A DNA stretch of 64,000 bases, taken from contig NZ_LNRF01000009.1 in the NCBI RefSeq assembly GCF_001557875.1, forward strand, positions 62,001-126,000, in the 5' to 3' direction. The notes beneath the pieces were generated by a model, which searched no databases, was not told the DNA's origin, and saw nothing but the letters and a program-made list of their open reading frames with translations. Of the stretch, positions 40,995 to 49,122 are shown one piece after another. Position 1 is the stretch's first letter; each line of letters starts with the position of its first letter. The DNA is from Vibrio splendidus. GTDB taxonomy: Bacteria; Pseudomonadota; Gammaproteobacteria; Enterobacterales; Vibrionaceae. A program made the position numbers and the translations under genes.

Positions 40995-43121
40995 TTGTAT
41001 CTATTCGATAGCCTCAAAGACGTTGCCCAAGAATACCTAACAGAGCCTCAAATTGAGGCTCTGCGTCAATCTTATGTGGTAGCGAGAAACGCCCATGAAG
41101 GGCAAACCCGTTCAACGGGTGAACCATACATAATCCACCCTGTTGCTGTTTCAAGAATCCTGGCAGAAATGCGTCTGGATATCGAAACCCTGCAAGCAGC
41201 CCTACTCCACGATGTAATTGAAGATACTGAAGTTACAAAAGAGGAGCTAGAAGCTCAATTTGGCAATACTGTTGCTGAACTGGTTGATGGTGTATCTAAG
41301 CTGGATAAGCTTAAATTTCGTGATCGCAAAGAAGCGCAAGCAGAGAACTTCCGCAAGATGGTTCTCGCCATGGTGCAAGACATCCGCGTTATCTTGATCA
41401 AATTAGCTGACCGTACTCACAACATGCGTACACTTGGGGCTCTTCGTCCTGACAAAAAGCGTCGTATTGCTCGTGAAACCCTCGAGATTTATTCTCCGCT
41501 AGCTCACCGTCTTGGTATTCATAACATCAAGACCGAACTAGAAGAGTTGGGCTTCGAAGCCCTTTATCCTAACCGTTATCGCGTACTTAAAAACGTAGTG
41601 AAAGCTGCGCGTGGTAACCGTAAGGAGATGATCCAACGTATCCATAGCGAAATTGAAGGCCGCCTTGAAGAAGTAGGCTTGCCTGCTCGCGTGCTTGGTC
41701 GTGAGAAAAACTTGTTCTCCATCTATAACAAGATGAAAACTAAAGAGCAGCGCTTCCACACCATTATGGACATCTACGCTTTCCGCGTGGTGGTTGATAC
41801 CCCAGATACTTGTTATCGCGCACTTGGTCAGGCTCACAGCCTGTACAAGCCTCGCCCTGGCCGCATGAAAGATTACATCGCGGTACCAAAAGCCAACGGC
41901 TACCAATCTCTGCATACATCAATGATCGGCCCTCACGGGGTGCCAGTTGAGGTTCAGATCCGTACTGAAGATATGGATCAAATGGCGGATAAAGGTGTCG
42001 CGGCGCACTGGTCTTACAAAGGCAATGGCTCACGCAGCAGTAATGGCACAACCGCACAGGTTAAAGCACAACGTTGGATGCAGAGCTTACTTGAGCTTCA
42101 ACAAAGCGCGGGTAACTCGTTCGAATTCATTGAAAACGTTAAGTCTGATCTGTTCCCAGATGAAATCTTCGTGTTCACGCCGAAAGGTCGCATTGTCGAA
42201 CTTCCTGCAGGTGCAACAGCAGTCGATTTTGCTTACGCGGTGCATACCGATGTCGGCAACATGTGTGTAGGCGCTCGTGTAGACATGAACCCTTACCCAC
42301 TCAGCAAGTCGCTGAAGAATGGCCAAACGATTGAGATCATCAGTGCTCCGGGCGCGCGTCCGAATGCAGCATGGCTCAACTACGTGGTGACATCACGTGC
42401 GCGCACTAAGATCCGTCAGGTTCTGAAAACAATGCGCCGTGAAGAGTCGATTACCCTAGGTCGTCGTCTACTGAACCACGCACTTGGCGAACACTCGATT
42501 GGCGATATCGGCCAAGAGAACGTTGAACATGTTTTGTCTGATCTGCGTCTCGATAACATTGAAGACTTACTAGCATCGATTGGTCTTGGTGAGCTGATGA
42601 GTATCGTGATTGCTCGTCGCCTACTGGGTGATGCTGACGAACTAACTGAAGTGGAAAACAACAGCGATACACCAAGGAAAAAACTTCCTATCCGTGGTGC
42701 TGAAGGTCTGCTGCTGACATTCGCCAACTGTTGTCACCCGATTCCAGATGATCACATCATTGCCCATGTATCTCCAGGTCGTGGCCTTGTGGTTCACCGT
42801 GAAACGTGTCCAAATGTTCGTGGTTACCAGAAAGAACCAGACAAATACATGGCGGTTGAATGGTCTGACGATTACGACCAAGAGTTCACAGCTGAACTTC
42901 AGGTTGATCTGCAGAACCACCAAGGTGCACTGGCTGAGCTAACTAATGTTATCTCGAAAACAGGCTCTAACATTCACGGTATTTCAACCGAAGAACGTGA
43001 CGGTCGCCTGTACACAGTGACGATCTTGCTGACCACTAAAGATCGTGTTCATCTTGCGAGCATTATGAAAAAGCTACGTGTGATGCCACACGCGCTGAAA
43101 GTAAGACGTCGCAAGAACTAA
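40995..43121 (+). CDS. spoT: bifunctional (p)ppGpp synthetase/hydrolase SpoT
   Basis: 708 residues. Main ppGpp hydrolase with weak synthetase activity. Domains: HD hydrolase (about 20-180, LLHDVIEDT and KLADRTHNMRTL), synthetase (about 200-340, RVLGREKNLFSIYNKM, DIYAFRVVV), TGS (about 385-445, PAGATAVDFAYAVHTDVG), helical part, a Cys-rich stretch (FANCCHPIPDDHI) and C-terminal ACT (about 635-705). The start is TTG (YLFDSLKDV), as in E. coli. The gene usually after spoT in E. coli, trmH, is absent. Confidence 0.97.
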   Translation: MYLFDSLKDVAQEYLTEPQIEALRQSYVVARNAHEGQTRSTGEPYIIHPVAVSRILAEMRLDIETLQAALLHDVIEDTEVTKEELEAQFGNTVAELVDGVSKLDKLKFRDRKEAQAENFRKMVLAMVQDIRVILIKLADRTHNMRTLGALRPDKKRRIARETLEIYSPLAHRLGIHNIKTELEELGFEALYPNRYRVLKNVVKAARGNRKEMIQRIHSEIEGRLEEVGLPARVLGREKNLFSIYNKMKTKEQRFHTIMDIYAFRVVVDTPDTCYRALGQAHSLYKPRPGRMKDYIAVPKANGYQSLHTSMIGPHGVPVEVQIRTEDMDQMADKGVAAHWSYKGNGSRSSNGTTAQVKAQRWMQSLLELQQSAGNSFEFIENVKSDLFPDEIFVFTPKGRIVELPAGATAVDFAYAVHTDVGNMCVGARVDMNPYPLSKSLKNGQTIEIISAPGARPNAAWLNYVVTSRARTKIRQVLKTMRREESITLGRRLLNHALGEHSIGDIGQENVEHVLSDLRLDNIEDLLASIGLGELMSIVIARRLLGDADELTEVENNSDTPRKKLPIRGAEGLLLTFANCCHPIPDDHIIAHVSPGRGLVVHRETCPNVRGYQKEPDKYMAVEWSDDYDQEFTAELQVDLQNHQGALAELTNVISKTGSNIHGISTEERDGRLYTVTILLTTKDRVHLASIMKKLRVMPHALKVRRRKN

Positions 43122-43155
43122 CGTTCGAACTTATTGGCAACTTTGCTAAGAATTG

Positions 43156-43193
43156 AAATCCCCTTAATGCTTTATCGCTTAAGGGGATTTTTT
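43156..43193 (+). terminator. terminator of gmk-rpoZ-spoT
   Basis: Perfect 12-bp stem AAATCCCCTTAA / TTAAGGGGATTT, 11-base loop, then a T tract. Confidence 0.93.
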
Positions 43194-43299
43194 GTGGCTG
43201 CGATTCTAGAGTTCCCCTAGCTTCATGCTATTCATGCCTGTACAAAAATCCAGTAAAATGCTTGAATAGATCATCTCTCTTACGTTTATGAGCCTTGTT

Positions 43300-45378
43300 A
43301 TGTCACAGCTTTTATCTGCTATCCCTCTCAACTCTTTATCTGGAGTCGGCGCTAAAGTCGCAGAGAAACTGGAGAAGGTTGGGCTTAATAACGTACAAGA
43401 CCTGCTATTTCACCTCCCTTTACGCTATGAAGATAGAACACGCATCTATCCGATCGTAAAACTGCACGCTGGCCTTTGGGCTGCGGTGCAAGGTAAGGTG
43501 ATGCATGTTGATACCATTTTCGGTAAACGTAAGATGCTCGCAGTAAAGATCAGTGATGGGAATGGCACCATTACCCTACGCTTTTTCAACTTCACTGCCG
43601 GAATGAAGAATAACTTTGCCGAAGGCAAACAAGTACACGCCTACGGTGAAATCAAGCGCGGTAATATGGGGCTAGAGATCGTCCACCCTGACTACAAGTT
43701 CTTTGCCCCTAGGCAGCAGCCAGATGTTGAAGCTAACCTGACCCCTGTGTACCCAACCACTGAAGGGCTAAGACAAGTCACACTGCGCAACCTCACTGAC
43801 CAAGCTCTAGAGCTAATCGACAAAGCTGCCGTCAATGAGCTGCTACCGTCTGGCCTATACGACCACCAAATTACTCTAGCACAAGCACTGCATACCATTC
43901 ATAGACCACCTCCAGGTATCGACCTAGAGCTGTTTGATGAAGGTAAACACCCTGCACAGCTGCGCCTAATTATGGAAGAGTTACTGGCTCAAAACCTGTC
44001 GATGTTGTCGGTTCGTAGCAAAGGGCAACAAGACAAAGCGATGCCATTTCCCCCAGCGAACACCTTGAAAGATAAGTTATTGGCTCAGCTACCATTTTCT
44101 CCAACCAATGCTCAAGCACGAGTAACTAAAGAGATTGAAGCTGACTTAGAAAAACCACACCCAATGATGCGTTTAGTACAAGGGGATGTAGGTTCAGGTA
44201 AAACCTTGGTTGCTGCACTGGCGGCGGTTCGAGCATTAGAGCATGGTCAACAGGTCGCTTTGATGGCACCAACTGAGCTATTGGCAGAGCAGCACGCGAT
44301 CAACTTCGCCAATTGGTTTGAAGCTATGGGCATTCAAGTCGGTTGGTTGGCAGGCAAACTCAAAGGCAAAGCTCGTGAGACTGAACTGGCACGCATTGCC
44401 AATGGTGAAGCGCAGATGGTGGTCGGTACTCATGCCCTATTCCAAGAGCATGTCGAGTTCAAAAACCTTGGCTTAGTGATCATTGATGAGCAACACCGAT
44501 TTGGTGTCCATCAGCGATTAGAGCTGCGTGAGAAAGGCGCGAAACAAGGCTATTACCCTCACCAGTTGGTGATGACCGCAACCCCAATCCCACGAACTCT
44601 CGCAATGACGGCCTATGCCGATCTCGAAACCTCAATTATTGATGAGCTGCCTCCGGGGCGAACACCGATTCAAACCGTGGCGATTCCTGATACCAAACGT
44701 GATGACATTGTTGAGCGGGTGCGCAATGCGTGTCTTAATGAGGGCAAGCAAGCCTATTGGGTGTGTACGCTAATTGATGAGTCAGAAGTATTAGAAGCTC
44801 AAGCTGCGGCTGACACAGCAGAAGAGCTGCAACGAAAGCTGCCAGATGTAAAAATTGGTTTGGTGCACGGCCGAATGAAACCTGCCGAGAAGCAAGCAGT
44901 AATGCAGGAATTCAAAGAGAACAAACTGCATTTATTGGTTGCGACAACCGTGATTGAAGTAGGTGTGGATGTACCGAATTCGAGCTTAATGATCATCGAG
45001 AACCCAGAGCGTCTTGGCCTAGCACAACTGCACCAACTACGAGGCCGTGTCGGCCGTGGTTCGGTCGCAAGCCACTGTGTACTGCTGTATCACTCTCCGC
45101 TATCAAAAACCGCTCAGAAGCGCTTAGGCGTACTGCGTGAAAGTAACGATGGCTTTGTGATTGCTCAACGAGACTTAGAGATCCGCGGTCCAGGTGAACT
45201 GCTTGGCACTAAGCAGACAGGCTTAGCTGACTTCAAGATTGCCGACTTAGTGCGAGACCAACGTTTAATCCCTGAAGTGCAGCGTATTGCTCGTCATATT
45301 CACGATAGATACCCAGACAATGCTAAGGCGATCATCAATCGCTGGTTGGGTGAACGAGATGTGTATTCTAAGGCGTAA
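43300..45378 (+). CDS. recG: ATP-dependent DNA helicase RecG
   Basis: 692 residues from ATG 43300 (ATG 43288 is possible). Branch-migrates stalled forks and Holliday junctions. N-terminal wedge/OB domain with LPLRYEDRTRIYPI and RFFNFTAGMKN; helicase motifs GDVGSGKTLVA (I), APTELLAEQH (Ia), IIDEQHRFG (II), TATPIPRTL (III), ATTVIEVGVDVPN (V), QLRGRVGRG (VI); C-terminal TRG-like segment ESNDGFVIAQRDLEIRGPG. All motifs look intact. Confidence 0.97.
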   Translation: MSQLLSAIPLNSLSGVGAKVAEKLEKVGLNNVQDLLFHLPLRYEDRTRIYPIVKLHAGLWAAVQGKVMHVDTIFGKRKMLAVKISDGNGTITLRFFNFTAGMKNNFAEGKQVHAYGEIKRGNMGLEIVHPDYKFFAPRQQPDVEANLTPVYPTTEGLRQVTLRNLTDQALELIDKAAVNELLPSGLYDHQITLAQALHTIHRPPPGIDLELFDEGKHPAQLRLIMEELLAQNLSMLSVRSKGQQDKAMPFPPANTLKDKLLAQLPFSPTNAQARVTKEIEADLEKPHPMMRLVQGDVGSGKTLVAALAAVRALEHGQQVALMAPTELLAEQHAINFANWFEAMGIQVGWLAGKLKGKARETELARIANGEAQMVVGTHALFQEHVEFKNLGLVIIDEQHRFGVHQRLELREKGAKQGYYPHQLVMTATPIPRTLAMTAYADLETSIIDELPPGRTPIQTVAIPDTKRDDIVERVRNACLNEGKQAYWVCTLIDESEVLEAQAAADTAEELQRKLPDVKIGLVHGRMKPAEKQAVMQEFKENKLHLLVATTVIEVGVDVPNSSLMIIENPERLGLAQLHQLRGRVGRGSVASHCVLLYHSPLSKTAQKRLGVLRESNDGFVIAQRDLEIRGPGELLGTKQTGLADFKIADLVRDQRLIPEVQRIARHIHDRYPDNAKAIINRWLGERDVYSKA

Positions 45379-45408
45379 TTAGCCATTCTATTTCCGCTTA
45401 AAACGTAG

Positions 45409-45434
45409 AAAGGCTTCCACAAGGAAGCCTTTTT
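45409..45434 (+). terminator. terminator after recG
   Basis: AAGGCTTCC ACAA GGAAGCCTT hairpin with a run of five T. Confidence 0.92.
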
Positions 45435-45465
45435 AGTGTGCGTAACTTTAATCAACCAAGAGCGA

Positions 45466-45587
45466 GATTCCCTACTCATTCGTTCCTCACGATAGGGAAT
45501 GACGATCAAAGTAAACTTCCATCATAAAGGTCCATGGTTAGCAATTCGTCATCCCCGAGAGGGAAGAATGACCGAGTCGGGGATCTC
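45466..45587. repeat. second pair of CGTCATTCC-type palindromic repeats
   Basis: Unit B (45466-45504) starts GATTCCCTAC and ends TAGGGAATGACG. Unit A (45547-45587) starts CGTCATCCCCGA and ends TCGGGGATCTC. They match the pair at 10796-10918 in the ends and in opposite orientation, but in reversed order and with different loops. This is intergenic, between convergent recG and envZ. Confidence 0.8.
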
Positions 45588-45632
45588 TTAACAGCTCACC
45601 GAACCCGTCGCCATAATGCAGACCGATGATAT

Positions 45633-46928
45633 CTAAGGCTTAACAGGGAAACTGATCTGCGCCTTCAAGCCACCTTCACTACGGTTATTCACCACTACCG
45701 CACCTTGATGTTGGCTAACAATACGTTTCACAATCGCCAAACCTAAACCTGTTCCTTCACTGCCACGAGCCGTATCTCCGCGCGTGAAGGGTTCAAATAG
45801 CTTACCGATCTGGTCTTGTGGAATACCCGGACCATTATCTTCTACCGTTACCCAAGCTAACTTGTTATCCGCCGTCATGCCGGTCGATACCTTGACCCAG
45901 CCATTACCATAGCGCAGCGCATTCACCACCAAGTTACTCACTGCACGCTTCATCGCAATTGGATTACCTAGTGCTGGCTTCATTGACTCTGGAATATCGG
46001 TTTCAATCTGGACCTCATAGCCACCTTCAGAACTAGAGACTTCTCGCGCAATATCATCGACAAACACCGCTTGGAATGAGTCTCGGTCAACAGGCTTTAG
46101 GTAATCCATGAACTGACTGATGATCTCGTTACACTCTTCGGTATCACTGATGATGCCTTCCGCTAAGTAGCTGTCTTCTGGCGACATCATCTCGGTTGCT
46201 AAGCGAATACGCGTTAACGGAGTACGCAAATCATGACTGATACCCGCCATCAACAAAGCGCGGTCTTCTTCCAACTCTTGTATGCCTTTCGACATTTGAT
46301 TGAAAGCTCGTGTTACTGAGCGAATTTCTTGAGCACCTTGAACCGGCAATGGCGGTGGAATATCACCTCGCCCGACACCTTGCGCGGCTTTCTCTAGTGC
46401 TATCAATGGCCGGTTTTGCAAGCGGATAAACAGCCACCCCCCCATTACAATCAACATCGCCATGATCAGGCTATTACGAAATAGAGGCGCAAAGTCTTCT
46501 TCTTGCAGTTCAGACAGAGGGATACGAATCAAAGAGTTAGGCAGCTGCGCAATATCCATCCACAACACATAGCTCTCTTTACCTAGGATCAACCGTACTT
46601 CGGTTTCAGAGCCCAACTCTTTGGTCATCTCCTCACTCATCAGGTCAATCGCAACCGCATGGTAATACTCCCCCGCTGCTTCGCTATTTTTAGCGTGAAC
46701 GGTTACCCCGAGTTGTTCAAGTACACGCTGACGCAGTGGCGCATCAATCTCGATATCACTGCCTTGGTCCAATACTAGGTTTAACTCGTGAGCCAGAATC
46801 TTATTAAACTGCTGCAAACTCGGCATCAATGCATAGTTAAACACCGCGTAATAAGAAAAAATTTGGCTGGCCACCAGCAGGGTTAAAAAGAGCACTATCG
46901 ACTGAGTAAAGGAGCTACGTATGCGCAT
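45633..46928 (-). CDS. envZ: osmolarity sensor histidine kinase EnvZ
   Basis: 431 residues. Inner-membrane kinase/phosphatase of OmpR. Two membrane helices (about 10-32 and 152-172) flank a periplasmic domain; a HAMP region follows (RLQNRPLIALEKAAQGVGRG), then the H-box ISHDLRTPLTRIRLATEMM with the phospho-His near residue 230, N box NLVVNALRYG, G1 VEDNGPGI and G2 GTGLGLAI. AlgB- or porin-type targets are not in this window. It is separated from ompR by 149 bases with a hairpin, unlike the overlapping genes of E. coli. Confidence 0.95.
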   Translation of the reverse strand: MRIRSSFTQSIVLFLTLLVASQIFSYYAVFNYALMPSLQQFNKILAHELNLVLDQGSDIEIDAPLRQRVLEQLGVTVHAKNSEAAGEYYHAVAIDLMSEEMTKELGSETEVRLILGKESYVLWMDIAQLPNSLIRIPLSELQEEDFAPLFRNSLIMAMLIVMGGWLFIRLQNRPLIALEKAAQGVGRGDIPPPLPVQGAQEIRSVTRAFNQMSKGIQELEEDRALLMAGISHDLRTPLTRIRLATEMMSPEDSYLAEGIISDTEECNEIISQFMDYLKPVDRDSFQAVFVDDIAREVSSSEGGYEVQIETDIPESMKPALGNPIAMKRAVSNLVVNALRYGNGWVKVSTGMTADNKLAWVTVEDNGPGIPQDQIGKLFEPFTRGDTARGSEGTGLGLAIVKRIVSQHQGAVVVNNRSEGGLKAQISFPVKP

Positions 46929-46994
46929 AGAAGACCTAAAGTTAGAGGTGATAAAGTGTTATATGACTATAACCATAAACCTTCGCTCTGAATA

Positions 46995-47030
46995 GAAAAC
47001 GGGCCATCGCATATTAATGAGATGACCCGT
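46995..47030 (-). terminator. terminator-like hairpin between ompR and envZ
   Basis: On the minus strand ACGGGTCATC and GATGGCCCGT (one G:T pair; 47030-47021 and 47008-46999), a 12-base loop, then TTTCTATT. It lies about 50 bases after the ompR stop and 70 before the envZ start. It may partly stop transcription so that less EnvZ than OmpR is made. Confidence 0.7.
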
Positions 47031-47077
47031 AAGATTCACAGAATCGGTAAAGCAGTTATAGAGCTTATAAAGCTGGA

Positions 47078-47797
47078 TTACACAGCTTTGCCATCTGGAA
47101 CGAATACATAACCCAAGCCCCACACCGTTTGGATGTAGCGAGGTTTGCTTGGATCTTCTTCCACTAGACGACGCAGGCGTGAAATCTGAACATCGATAGA
47201 ACGTTCCATCGCTGAATACTCACGGCCACGAGCCATGTTCATCAGCTTATCGCGAGACATTGGCTCACGAGCGTTAGTTACCAGTGACTTAAGCACTGCA
47301 AATTCGCCCGAAGTAAGCGGCATTGGCTCTTCGCCACGGAACATTTCACGTGTACCTAGGTTTAGGCGGAATTCACCAAACTCAACCACAGACTCTTCTG
47401 TGCTTGGTGCGCCTGGTGCTTCAATCACTTGGCGACGTAATACTGCTTTGATACGAGCAAGCAATTCACGTGGGTTGAATGGTTTTGGTAAGTAGTCATC
47501 AGCACCCACTTCCAAACCAACAATACGGTCCACTTCATCACCCTTTGCAGTAAGCATCAGGATTGGTAGCGAGTTGTTTGCATTTCTTAGGCGACGACAG
47601 ATCGATAGACCATCTTCGCCCGGCAACATCAAATCCAATACCATCAAGTGAAAATTTTCACGGGTTAACAGGCGGTCCATTTGCTCACTGTTTGCCACGC
47701 TACGCACTTGAAAGCCTTGCTCTGACAGATAGCGTTCTAACAGTGCACGTAAACGAGCATCGTCATCGACCACTAAAATTTTGTAGTTTTCTTGCAT
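47078..47797 (-). CDS. ompR: response regulator OmpR
   Basis: 239 residues. Receiver domain (about 5-120): acidic pocket VVDDDARLR, phospho-acceptor Asp in LMVLDLMLPGEDGL, MLTAKG, and the switch Lys in YLPKPFNP. C-terminal winged helix (about 135-237) with LTSGEFAVLKSLV, REPMSRDKLM, and VDVQISRLRRLVEEDPSKPRYIQTVWGLGY-type end (IDVQISRLRR). Regulates outer membrane porins and osmotic response genes with EnvZ. Confidence 0.97.
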   Translation of the reverse strand: MQENYKILVVDDDARLRALLERYLSEQGFQVRSVANSEQMDRLLTRENFHLMVLDLMLPGEDGLSICRRLRNANNSLPILMLTAKGDEVDRIVGLEVGADDYLPKPFNPRELLARIKAVLRRQVIEAPGAPSTEESVVEFGEFRLNLGTREMFRGEEPMPLTSGEFAVLKSLVTNAREPMSRDKLMNMARGREYSAMERSIDVQISRLRRLVEEDPSKPRYIQTVWGLGYVFVPDGKAV

Positions 47798-47975
47798 GTA
47801 ATGGTTCCACCTATTAAAGCTTAAACCTAAGGTTAAGCATTCTTGGTAAATTGTATATTGGTATAAGACATTAAAAATGTAACATTATTGGAGAAAAAGT
47901 CGCCTAAATAATTGTTAACGTATGTTGCCTTTCTATATATTCTATCTTAGATCATCATTTCATTAAGTCAGATTT

Positions 47976-48458
47976 ATGAAAACCAAACTTATCACCCGAG
48001 AAGGTTATAACAAACTCAAAGCAGAACATGACCACTTATGGCACGAGAAGCGTCCAGAGATCACCAAAATCGTCACTTGGGCTGCAAGCCTTGGAGATCG
48101 TTCAGAAAACGCAGATTACACCTTCAATAAGCGTTTGCTTCGTCAGATTGATCGCCGAGTACGTTTCTTACGCAAATTCCTACCTGATGTCACGATCGTG
48201 GATTACTCTCCACAACAAGAAGGTAAGGTATTTTTCGGTGCTTGGGTCGAAATTGAGAATGATGATGGGGAAATTAAGAAGTTTCGAATTGTCGGCCCAG
48301 AAGAGATCTACGGCGATGCTAAAGGCTATATCTCTATCGACTCGCCAATGGCTAGAGCTCTGCTCAAGAAAGAAGTGGACGATGAGTTTACGGTAAAAAC
48401 ACCGGAAGGCGACAAAGAGTGGTTCATTAACTCGATTAGCTACGCAGATAACGAATAA
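47976..48458 (+). CDS. greB: transcription elongation factor GreB
   Basis: 160 residues. Rescues backtracked RNA polymerase by stimulating transcript cleavage. N-terminal coiled coil with LITREGYNKLKAEHDHLWHE and the tip acidic region SLGDRSENADYTFNKRLLRQIDRRVRFLRK (the extended GreB form); C-terminal FKBP-like domain with GAWVEIENDDGE and SPMARALLKKEVDDE. KRLLRQID marks it as GreB rather than GreA. It is divergent from ompR and convergent with the csrB-like RNA. Confidence 0.96.
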   Translation: MKTKLITREGYNKLKAEHDHLWHEKRPEITKIVTWAASLGDRSENADYTFNKRLLRQIDRRVRFLRKFLPDVTIVDYSPQQEGKVFFGAWVEIENDDGEIKKFRIVGPEEIYGDAKGYISIDSPMARALLKKEVDDEFTVKTPEGDKEWFINSISYADNE

Positions 48459-48516
48459 CCACACTTAATTAACACTTAGCGATGAGCTGAGTGTTCAAGC
48501 AAACCCAAACTCCAGA

Positions 48517-48827
48517 TAAAAGAAAACCCCGCTAGGCTTTCGCCTGACGGGGTTAAGTCTCTATCGCAGCAATCCGGCTACTGTTTATCTCTTCGAGATA
48601 AGGTGCTCCCTGCATCTTTCCTTGATAGTGGCTAAATCCTTTAACCAATTTCCTTTTTGTTCATCGCCATCCTAGCGGTGTCCATTCTAGCCTGTCATCC
48701 TGACTGGCGAATCTCATCCAGAGATTGTTACTTCCTTGCTGACCACTCATCCTAAGTAATCAAATCTTCATCCTGAAGATACCTAGTCCATTAGGCTTTT
48801 TCCTGTTCCTGCCAACTCCCTGTCGAC
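48517..48827 (-). ncRNA. csrB: CsrB-family small RNA (CsrA-sequestering)
   Basis: No gene is annotated by reading frames here, but the minus strand from 48827 begins GTCGACAGGGAG, the same start as E. coli CsrB. About 16 GGA motifs follow, many as CAGGATGA or AGGATG in hairpin loops (for example CTTCAGGATGAAG and TCTCTGGATGAGA). Near the 3' end it has GCAGGGAGCA, AGTAGC and GCTGCGA as in enteric CsrB. It ends with an intrinsic terminator, AACCCCGTCAGGC / GCCTAGCGGGGTT and TTCTTTT (48555-48517). A TAATAT -10 box sits seven bases before the start. It titrates CsrA and so controls translation of many mRNAs. Length is about 310 nt. Confidence 0.93.
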
Positions 48828-48986
48828 AAGTTAAATATTACGGCAATTGCGCGAGTTTCCTAGATAGTCCCAAAAAACATTTCAGGTGGGAAATTCGCCC
48901 ACAAACACACAGTCAAATAAAATCAGTAACTTAGGCTTATTTTAAGACGATTTCATCGATTTAAGGTGACTTAGTCGCACACTACG

Positions 48987-49004
48987 TGTGAGAGATCTCG
49001 CACA
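48987..49004. promoter_or_regulatory. VarA/UvrY(GacA)-type binding palindrome upstream of csrB
   Basis: TGTGAGAGATCTCGCACA closely follows the GacA/UvrY consensus TGTAAGAGATCTCTTACA. Its centre is about 168 bases upstream of the inferred csrB start, a distance similar to the UvrY site of E. coli csrB as I recall. From 48459 to 49122 the only functional content I see is csrB, its promoter and this box, plus the tex promoter area. Confidence 0.85.
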
Positions 49005-49122
49005 AAGTGGGTATCACAAACGGAAATTGGACTTCTGACAGGATAATTACACAGCCAAAGCTAGAAAAAGCGTACGCTCACCCCCATGTATTTGTCATGA
49101 TATTAAATAAGAGATTCATCGG

